Source of the DNA: JBAZMA01 sp041649995
Lineage (GTDB): Bacteria; Omnitrophota; Gorgyraeia; Velamenicoccales; Velamenicoccaceae
Assembly (NCBI GenBank): GCA_041649995.1
Contig: JBAZMA010000006.1
Span: 43,344 to 107,343 of the forward strand
Direction: 5' to 3'
DNA length: 64,000 bases
Below are positions 59,001 through 64,000 of this stretch, piece by piece. Under the pieces are notes generated by a model that was not told the origin of the DNA, searched no databases, and saw only the letters and a list, made by a program, of their open reading frames with translations. Positions within the stretch are counted from its first letter, which is position 1. The number at the start of each line of letters is the position of its first letter. The position numbers were made by a program, and so were the translations under genes.

Positions 59001-60559
59001 CGCCGCCTCACCACGATATTTATTCCATCGAAGACCTGGCCCAGTTGATCTATGATTTGAAAAATGCCAATCCCCGCGCCCGCATCAGCGTTAAACTTGT
59101 TTCAGAGATGGGCGTTGGCACCATTGCCGCGGGCGTGGCCAAGGGCCACGCCGAGATGATCCTGATCTCCGGCTACGATGGAGGAACAGGGGCGTCTCCC
59201 TTGTCTTCGATCAAACACGCCGGCCTCCCCTGGGAGCTCGGTTTGTCGGAAGCTCATCAGGTCCTGGTGTTAAACGACCTGCGGGGCCGCGTGCGGCTGC
59301 AGACGGACGGCCAGATGCGCACAGGCAAAGACGTTGTCGTGGCGGCCATGCTGGGAGCGGAGGAATTCGGTTTTGCCACCGCGGCCCTTATTGTCCTGGG
59401 ATGCGTGATGCTCAGGCATTGCCATATGAATACCTGTTTAGTCGGTGTTGCGACCCAGGATCCGTCTTTGCGCTGCCGTTTCCGCGGTTCTTCCGATTAT
59501 CTTGTCACGTATTTCACGTTCCTGGCGCGAGAGGTCCGGGAAATTATGGCAGGCCTGGGTTTTCGCAAGATGGATGAGATGATAGGCCGCGCCGACCTGT
59601 TGGAAACCGACGACGCCCTGCGCCACTGGAAATCCCGGGGAGTTGACCTTTCCAATATCCTTTTTAAGCCTGTTGTCGGAGCTGGCGTAGCGCTGCGGCG
59701 CTCTCAATTCCAGGATTACGGCCTGGAAAAATCCCTGGACCTGAAATTGATGGAACTTTCAAGGCCTGCCCTTGAACATGGAAAACACGTCAGGGCCGAG
59801 CTTGAGATCAGGAATATCCATCGGACCGTCGGAGCCATGCTTTCCGGGGAAATTTCAAAACGCTTCGGGGCCGAAGGGCTTCCCGAAGATGCGATTCAGC
59901 TGTTTTTCAAGGGTTCCGCCGGACAAAGTTTTGGGGCGTTTGGGGCCCGGGGCGTGAGCCTTTATCTGGAGGGCGACGTCAATGATTATCTGGGCAAAGG
60001 GCTTTCCGGAGCCAGGATCGTGGTGGTTCCGCCGCGTAACGCGTCTTTTAAGGCTGAAGAGAACGTCATCGCGGGCAATACGCTTTTGTACGGAGCCACC
60101 GAGGGGGAGGTTTTTATCCGCGGCAATGCCGGTGAGCGTTTCTGCGTGCGGAATTCCGGGGCCAGGGCTGTTGTCGAAGGCGTGGGAGACCATGGCTGCG
60201 AATATATGACAGGGGGCCGCGTGGTTGTCATCGGCCCGACAGGAAGGAATTTTGCGGCGGGCATGAGCGGAGGCATCGCTTACGTTTATGACAAGAATTC
60301 CGGGTTCCACCCTCTCTGCAACCTGGAGATGGTGGAGCTGGGCCCGGTGAAACGCAAGACGGATATCGCCGTCCTCAAAGAGCTTTTAGAAAAGCATTTT
60401 CGCTATACCGCCAGCCCTGTGGCCCGGGCTATTCTTGATCATTGGGAGCGGGAACTGAAAAATTTCGTCCGGGTTATGCCGTTGGAATACAAGCTGGCGA
60501 CGGAGGAGATCGAGGACGCCTGCCTGAAGATGGCGGAGACGGAAGTTTCGGATGGATGA
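56006..60559 (+). CDS. gltB: Glutamate synthase, large subunit
   Basis: GltB makes glutamate from 2-oxoglutarate and glutamine-derived ammonia. The product has about 1517 residues. The N-terminal amidotransferase nucleophile is Cys24 ('FEHDSCGVGFVAH'), so a 23-residue propeptide is expected to be removed. The FMN-binding synthase domain has 'FGSISKEAHEAIAIAMNRLGAMSNSGEGGEDPER' and the 3Fe-4S ligands C-x5-C-x4-C ('GCVMLRHCHMNTC'). The C-terminal GXGXG beta-helix is present. ATG 56006 is used; the frame is open upstream to 55865, but that part is the leader with the terminator. gltD follows by 107 bases. Confidence 0.94.
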   Translation: MNNIRPGYPDKQGLYDPAFEHDSCGVGFVAHVKGGKGHEIIEQGLTVLNNLSHRGAQGADPMTGDGAGILIQMPDAFLRSAFRGNSKALPEQGAYAVAMVFIPSHETSRQFCVSVFEKVLGENGLEILGWRDVPVDDSGIGKTARAVEPLVKQVFVARPAGLDEAAFERKLYVARRLIEKAVGDSDLDDKKSFYILSFSCRTLVYKGLLMSGQLGDFYPDLKNPGLVSGLALVHSRYSTNTFPTWDLSQPFRYLAHNGEINTLRGNVNWMKARQASLASELFGGDIGKLFPVIVPGGSDSAALDNVVEFLLLSGRPLEHVMMMLMPEAWENNKALDPSKRDFYQYHAALMEPWDGPAAVAFTDGRSIGAILDRNGLRPARYWVLKNGLVIMASETGVLEIPAREISSKGRLQPGRMFLIDTAEGRIFNDEEIKERVCRKGPYGQWLKDGLLRLQDLPQACPGQGTAACQDLLKLELAFGYTREDIKVLLVPMAETGHEPTGSMGSDMPLAVLSNHPQPLYTYFKQLFAQVTNPPIDSIREEVVMSLEGFLGRQMNLLGESPSHCRLIRYEQPVLGNSELEKLRQIKKEGFRSRTLSMLFDARKGSLAQALERLCAEASACVREGVNLIILSDRGVDAGRAAIPSLLAVAAVHHHLIRETTRMQASVIVETGDAREVMHFALLLGYGANAVNPYLSYEVLLERKRSGEDALLGQTDEQVLGHYIEAIDKGLLKIFSKMGISTLQSYSGAQIFEALGLGDEIVEKYFTGTVSRIGGIDLDVLQKEVLQCHARAYPDRQVLPLALPVGGWYQYRKEGEYHLWNPETIARLQQAVRREDYGLFREFTGLIDNQAGHLTTLRGLLRFKKTGFCVPLEEVEPASEILKRFATGAMSFGSISKEAHEAIAIAMNRLGAMSNSGEGGEDPERYAPLANGDSARSKVKQVASGRFGVNSYYLQNADELQIKIAQGAKPGEGGQLPGHKVDAIVAKIRHSTPGVTLISPPPHHDIYSIEDLAQLIYDLKNANPRARISVKLVSEMGVGTIAAGVAKGHAEMILISGYDGGTGASPLSSIKHAGLPWELGLSEAHQVLVLNDLRGRVRLQTDGQMRTGKDVVVAAMLGAEEFGFATAALIVLGCVMLRHCHMNTCLVGVATQDPSLRCRFRGSSDYLVTYFTFLAREVREIMAGLGFRKMDEMIGRADLLETDDALRHWKSRGVDLSNILFKPVVGAGVALRRSQFQDYGLEKSLDLKLMELSRPALEHGKHVRAELEIRNIHRTVGAMLSGEISKRFGAEGLPEDAIQLFFKGSAGQSFGAFGARGVSLYLEGDVNDYLGKGLSGARIVVVPPRNASFKAEENVIAGNTLLYGATEGEVFIRGNAGERFCVRNSGARAVVEGVGDHGCEYMTGGRVVVIGPTGRNFAAGMSGGIAYVYDKNSGFHPLCNLEMVELGPVKRKTDIAVLKELLEKHFRYTASPVARAILDHWERELKNFVRVMPLEYKLATEEIEDACLKMAETEVSDG

Positions 60560-60666
60560 AATAAACGCAAGGCCGGGAATCAAAGAAAGCCTTCCCCGTT
60601 TTGAAAAGATTCTTTCAGGAAAACAAAGGATGAGATATTCGAGACGTTTTGACGGGAGAAAGCCTC

Positions 60667-62076
60667 ATGGGTGACGCAAAAGGGTTTTTGAAAACAAAAA
60701 GGCGCTCGGCCGGTTACAGGGCTGTTGGCGAACGGCTGAGGGATTATCAGGAGGTCGAAGCCAGGCTGCCGCAGGAGGATGTCCGTCAACAGGCTTCCCG
60801 GTGCATGGACTGCGGAGTGCCGTTTTGCCACAATGCCTGTTCCATGGCCAATGTCATTCCGGATTTCAATGACCTGATTTTTCGGGGCCGTTGGGAGGAG
60901 GCGCTTTCTGTCCTGCATGCCACTAACAATTTTCCGGAGTTCACCGGAAGGCTGTGTCCGGCCCTTTGCGAAGCGGCGTGCACCCTGGGTATCAATGATG
61001 AGCCGGTGACGATCCGCGAGAATGAGGTCGCTATCGTGGAATGGGGTTTTGGGACCGGCATGATCAAGCCTTTTATCCCCCGCTGCAGGACAGACAGGCG
61101 CGTGGCTGTCGTCGGGTCCGGCCCGGCGGGCATGGCCTGCGGCCAGCAATTGACGCGCGCCGGCCACACCGTCACGCTGTTTGAGGCTGATGCCATGGCC
61201 GGCGGACTGCTTCGTTACGGGATACCGGATTTTAAACTGGAAAAGCGGGTCATCGACCGCAGGCTTAAACAGCTTCAGGAAGAGGGGCTTGTTTTGAAAA
61301 CAGGGGTCAGGGTGGGCGCGGATATCGCTTCCGACCGCCTTGCGCGCGAATACGACGCGATTTGCCTCTGTGTCGGCAGCCGTCAGCCCCGGGAACTTGC
61401 CGTTGAAGGCAGGGGATTGACGGGGATTTGCCAGGCGCTGGATTATCTCACGCAGTCCAATAAACGGCAGCAGGGAATGCGGATCCCAGAGGCAGAGTCC
61501 CTGGTGGCCAAAGACAAGGACGTGATTGTCATAGGCGGAGGAGACACTGGCGCGGATTGCGTAGGCACGGCCAACCGGCAGGGCGCCAGGAGCGTCACGC
61601 AAATTGAACTTTTGCAGGCGCCGCCTGAAGTCCGCACCAAGGATATGCCCTGGCCGACATTTCCGAAGCTTTTGAAGACAACCAGTTCTCACCAGGAGGG
61701 ATGTTTGAGGCTTTGGGGCGTGGCGACAAAAAAATTCAGCGGCGAGGCGGGGGCTGTCAGAAAGCTCCATGGTGTCAAAGTCGATGAGGGCTTTAAGGAA
61801 ATTCCCGGCTCCGGTTTTGAGCTCAAGTGCGATCTCGTCATCCTGGCCATGGGATTTACGCATCCAGCGCACGAGGGCTTGTTGAAAGACCTGGGCCTGA
61901 ATCTGGACCGGTTTGGAAATATTTCCACGAATAATTTTTCCGCCTCAGTCCCTAAGATTTTTGCCGCTGGCGATGCCCGTCGCGGAGCGTCCCTTGTTGT
62001 CTGGGCCATTGCCGAAGGCCGCGGGGCGGCCCGCGAAATAGACCGGTTCCTCATGGGGCAGACGAATCTGCCCTGA
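60667..62076 (+). CDS. gltD: Glutamate synthase, small subunit
   Basis: GltD passes electrons from NADPH (or NADH) to GltB. The 469-residue product has the two N-terminal 4Fe-4S clusters ('CMDCGVPFCHNACSM' and 'CPALCEAACTLG'), an FAD loop 'VAVVGSGPAGMACGQQL' and an NAD(P)H loop 'VIVIGGGDTGADCVGTANRQG', plus 'FAAGDARRGASLVVWAIAEGR' at the end. ATG 60667 is chosen with GGGAG upstream. It completes the heterodimer with gltB and is followed by a terminator. The length is normal. Confidence 0.96.
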   Translation: MGDAKGFLKTKRRSAGYRAVGERLRDYQEVEARLPQEDVRQQASRCMDCGVPFCHNACSMANVIPDFNDLIFRGRWEEALSVLHATNNFPEFTGRLCPALCEAACTLGINDEPVTIRENEVAIVEWGFGTGMIKPFIPRCRTDRRVAVVGSGPAGMACGQQLTRAGHTVTLFEADAMAGGLLRYGIPDFKLEKRVIDRRLKQLQEEGLVLKTGVRVGADIASDRLAREYDAICLCVGSRQPRELAVEGRGLTGICQALDYLTQSNKRQQGMRIPEAESLVAKDKDVIVIGGGDTGADCVGTANRQGARSVTQIELLQAPPEVRTKDMPWPTFPKLLKTTSSHQEGCLRLWGVATKKFSGEAGAVRKLHGVKVDEGFKEIPGSGFELKCDLVILAMGFTHPAHEGLLKDLGLNLDRFGNISTNNFSASVPKIFAAGDARRGASLVVWAIAEGRGAAREIDRFLMGQTNLP

Positions 62077-62111
62077 TTTTTAGGGCGGGGTTGGTAACAC
62101 AAGAAAAAATA

Positions 62112-62146
62112 ATAACCGCAGGAACACTCCTGCGGTTTATTTTTTG
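62112..62146 (+). terminator. Intrinsic terminator after gltD (usable on both strands)
   Basis: AACCGCAGGA-ACAC-TCCTGCGGTT forms a perfect 10-bp stem, followed by TATTTTTT on the plus strand and preceded by a run of A. It ends the gltBD transcript, and on the minus strand can terminate the convergent PilZ gene. A short heptamer block (TTCCTGA/TTGCCTG) follows at 62158-62200. Confidence 0.85.
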
Positions 62147-62191
62147 AGTTTTATTATCTGATTCCTGATGGACTGTTGCCTGATAACTGAA

Positions 62192-62578
62192 TCAAGAATT
62201 GAAACAGGCGACCTGGTGCTGTTCTATAAATGAAGAAATATCCGCCTTGCTGATGCTTCCGGCTTCCACAAATTCCAGTCCGACCTTGTATTTTTCAGAG
62301 TAGGGCTCCGGGCTCGACCAGGCCACCCGGGCGATCCCGTAAAGGGATTGGGGTCTGTTTCTGAGTTTGGCCTCAAAGTAGATGTGGGTGCCTGTTTCTA
62401 CGGGCCCATCCACCAGAAAGCTGATGCCGCCTTCGCTGATATCGCAGGTGACGCTTTGCTGGTAACGTTCGCCGTTGAAGAACCGGTAATCGACGGGACA
62501 GTTGGACTTTAATCTGCGGAAACGCCTGCGTTCCTGGCCCTGCGGAGTGCTGAAAACCCTGTTAAAAAAGTCGGCCAC
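62192..62578 (-). CDS. PilZ-domain protein
   Basis: The 128-residue product has the cyclic-di-GMP-binding signature: 'ERRRFRRLKSNCPVDY' supplies the RxxxR-type motif and 'CDISEGGISFLVD' the (D/N)xSxxG motif, followed by 'THIYFEAKLR' and 'VGLEFVE' strands of the beta barrel. It begins with 'MADFFNRVFSTPQG' on the minus strand and has AAGGAGGG just upstream of its ATG. PilZ proteins relay cyclic-di-GMP to motility, surface polysaccharide or pilus systems. No diguanylate cyclase is nearby. This is only the second minus-strand gene in the window. Confidence 0.9.
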   Translation of the reverse strand: MADFFNRVFSTPQGQERRRFRRLKSNCPVDYRFFNGERYQQSVTCDISEGGISFLVDGPVETGTHIYFEAKLRNRPQSLYGIARVAWSSPEPYSEKYKVGLEFVEAGSISKADISSFIEQHQVACFNS

Positions 62579-62654
62579 GACACCCTCCTTGGAAAGTTGG
62601 TCAATTCGATTGAAGAGGTCCGTGGCAAGAAAAATGTAACATAAAAAGAAAGCG

Positions 62655-62682
62655 TTTTCAAGGGGGACCCGTGTGGTATAAT
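62655..62682 (+). promoter_or_regulatory. Promoter of the cobalamin adenosyltransferase gene
   Basis: TTTTCA (62655-62660), 16 bases, TATAAT (62677-62682). The -10 is perfect and the -35 matches four of six. The transcript leader would be about 48 bases. Confidence 0.6.
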
Positions 62683-62736
62683 ATATTTGTCTGAATTGCT
62701 TTAACCTCTTGTTAAGACTGCAGTAAGGATTCGGTC

Positions 62737-63252
62737 ATGAGCATCGTCACGAAAAAAGGGGACGGCGGCAAAACATCGCTTTTTTTTGGCGGTATCGTGC
62801 CCAAGGACCATCCCCGGGTGGAGCTGTGCGGCACCCTGGATGAGCTGTCTTCCTTTCTCGGTATTTCCAAAAGCCTGATCAAGGATCCCGGCATCAAGGA
62901 ATGCCTGGAAGCGGTCCAGAAGGACCTTCTTGTCATCGGCGCGGAAGTCGCGACGGCCGTCAAATTCGTCAAGATCCTCAAAAAACGCATCGATGAGAAG
63001 AATACAAAGCGGCTGGAAGACTGTATCTGCGGTCTGGAAGCGGGCCGTAAAAGAACTTTTTGCTTTTCTGTTCCGGGCAAGACCCTGGTGGCCAGCTGTC
63101 TGGATGTAGCCAGGACCATTGCCAGGCGCGCTGAGAGAAGGGCTGTGAGCCTGGCCAAGAGAAAACTTCTTAAAAACAGGGAGATCCTCGCCTACCTCAA
63201 CAGGCTCTCGGACCTTCTTTATCTTTTAGCGAGAAAAAGCGAGACCTGCTAA
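62737..63252 (+). CDS. pduO: PduO-type cob(I)alamin adenosyltransferase
   Basis: The 171-residue enzyme transfers the adenosyl group of ATP to cob(I)alamin, making adenosylcobalamin. The N-terminal ATP motif 'VTKKGDGGKTSLFFGG', 'VELCGTLDELSSFLG', and the C-terminal 'CLDVARTIARRAERRAVSL' plus 'LNRLSDLLYLLAR' are diagnostic. It would supply coenzyme for the class II ribonucleotide reductase at 21 kb. It has its own promoter and is followed by a HAD hydrolase gene 54 bases on. No cobalamin synthesis genes are in the window, so B12 may be salvaged. Confidence 0.93.
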   Translation: MSIVTKKGDGGKTSLFFGGIVPKDHPRVELCGTLDELSSFLGISKSLIKDPGIKECLEAVQKDLLVIGAEVATAVKFVKILKKRIDEKNTKRLEDCICGLEAGRKRTFCFSVPGKTLVASCLDVARTIARRAERRAVSLAKRKLLKNREILAYLNRLSDLLYLLARKSETC

Positions 63253-63306
63253 GACATTCCAGAGGTTTTCCTCTCCCTAATCCAATGTATTCCACCCGTT
63301 ATTCCC

Positions 63307-63981
63307 ATGCCTATCCTGAAAATTGACGCGGTGATTTTTGACATGGATGGCGTCATCACGGACACGATGCCTTATCATTACCGCGCCTGGAAAAAGGTTT
63401 ACGCCGGAGAAGGCCTCCTGGTTGAAGAGTGCGAGGTGTATCTGCGTGAAGGGCAACCCGGCCATCGCATGATCCGTCAGATCTTTCGTGAGCACGGCAA
63501 GGTCTTTCACGAGGGCCTGGCGAAACGCATGCTTGAGCAGAAAGAGAGGATCTTTAAGCGGATCGTCCGTCCTGTTTTTGTACCGGGCGCCAGGGCCTTC
63601 CTGCGGCACCTTCGGGGCAAAAACATCCGCACGGCCCTGGTTACCGGCACGGCCCGGCACGAGGTCCATAAGATCCTCCAGGGAGATTTTCTGGACAGGT
63701 TTGACGCCATCGTGACAGGCGATGAGGTCAAACATGGAAAACCGAACCCGGAGCCTTTCCTGACCGCCTTAAAAAAATTGAAGATCCGCCCGGATGAGGC
63801 CGTTGTTGTCGAAAACGCGCCTTTTGGTATTTTTTCCGCCAAGAAAGCCCGTCTGAAATGCATCGCCCTGGAGACATATCTTGACCGCGCTTATCTCAAA
63901 GACGCGGATTATATTGTTTCCTCTTTTAGAGACCTGCGCAAACGCCTGGATTTTGAAACGTTAAAGACACGAGGACGATAA
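63307..63981 (+). CDS. HAD-superfamily hydrolase (beta-phosphoglucomutase-like)
   Basis: The 224-residue product shows the four HAD motifs in order: 'VIFDMDGVITDTMPYHYRAW' (nucleophile Asp and acid/base Asp), 'TALVTGTARHE' (Thr), 'VTGDEVKHGKPNPEPFL' (Lys) and 'VVVENAPFGIFSAKKA' (motif IV, with Glu-Asn in place of the usual Glu-Asp/Asp-Ser pair). The helical cap after motif I is of subclass I, as in beta-phosphoglucomutase and small sugar phosphatases. It probably dephosphorylates or isomerises a sugar phosphate. The stop is 19 bases before the window edge. Confidence 0.87.
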   Translation: MPILKIDAVIFDMDGVITDTMPYHYRAWKKVYAGEGLLVEECEVYLREGQPGHRMIRQIFREHGKVFHEGLAKRMLEQKERIFKRIVRPVFVPGARAFLRHLRGKNIRTALVTGTARHEVHKILQGDFLDRFDAIVTGDEVKHGKPNPEPFLTALKKLKIRPDEAVVVENAPFGIFSAKKARLKCIALETYLDRAYLKDADYIVSSFRDLRKRLDFETLKTRGR

Positions 63982-64000
63982 TCCTTCCCGCAGAGTTGAC

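Noticed and set aside
1..64000. tRNA, rRNA, tmRNA genes or phage/IS elements
   Set aside because: No cloverleaf with a T-loop consensus, no rRNA text and no transposase, integrase or phage structural gene was recognised on either strand.

Overview
The window looks like a chromosomal stretch from an uncultivated Gram-negative bacterium with an outer membrane. It encodes a lipid II flippase (MurJ), apolipoprotein N-acyltransferase (Lnt), an LpxL-type acyltransferase, many Sec and lipoprotein signal peptides, a type IV pilin-like protein and a retraction-type ATPase. Gene content (DUF502, archaeal-type phosphoglycerate mutase, adenosine-specific kinase family, class III glutamine synthetase, B12-dependent ribonucleotide reductase, large membrane spermidine-synthase-like protein, secreted TPR proteins) would suit a Candidatus Omnitrophota-like or other PVC-related lineage. 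That placement is inference; no rRNA or tRNA gene was seen.

Layout. 1-12.4 kb: housekeeping (murJ end, a short uvrC, ogt, pilT-like, prfB with its programmed frameshift, secA, lnt, two secreted TPR proteins, an adenosine-specific kinase family gene). 12.5-20.3 kb: membrane functions (acyltransferase, BioY, a CBS protein overlapping the first of two tandem anion permeases, DUF502, and one minus-strand membrane protein). 20.6-23.5 kb: a tiny basic protein with a strong promoter, then class II ribonucleotide reductase behind a promoter and a pair of NrdR-box-like sites. 23.3-24.1 kb: a gene-free run of hairpins. 24.1-26.8 kb: an AT-rich accessory block of small lipoproteins and membrane proteins. 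26.9-35.3 kb: small exported or membrane proteins of mostly unknown function. 35.4-43.3 kb: antiporter, flavodoxin, deaminase, esterase, phosphoglycerate mutase, MnmG, methyltransferase. 43.3-62.1 kb: pilin, a GAF-ANTAR regulator, and a nitrogen/carbon group (NAD synthetase, Lrp regulator plus aminotransferase, glnN, pgi, glgC, gltB, gltD). 62.2-64 kb: PilZ protein, cobalamin adenosyltransferase, HAD hydrolase.

The most striking structure is intergenic. At least a dozen spacers consist of degenerate words with a period of about seven bases. Four contain a 120-128 bp element with inverted arms and a nearly invariant core; five contain a conserved slot holding one of two 17-base inserts. A second hairpin family occurs after nrdJ (two related copies) and once, at lower similarity, after glnN. 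gltB has a strong promoter followed by a structured leader ending in an intrinsic terminator before the start codon, so attenuation is likely.

The genes connect in several ways. Class II ribonucleotide reductase and the PduO-type adenosyltransferase share dependence on adenosylcobalamin. GlnN, GltB and GltD form the ammonia assimilation cycle, with an RNA-binding ANTAR regulator nearby. SecA, Lnt and the many signal peptides and lipoboxes describe an active export system. All function calls come from reading the sequence; no database search was run.
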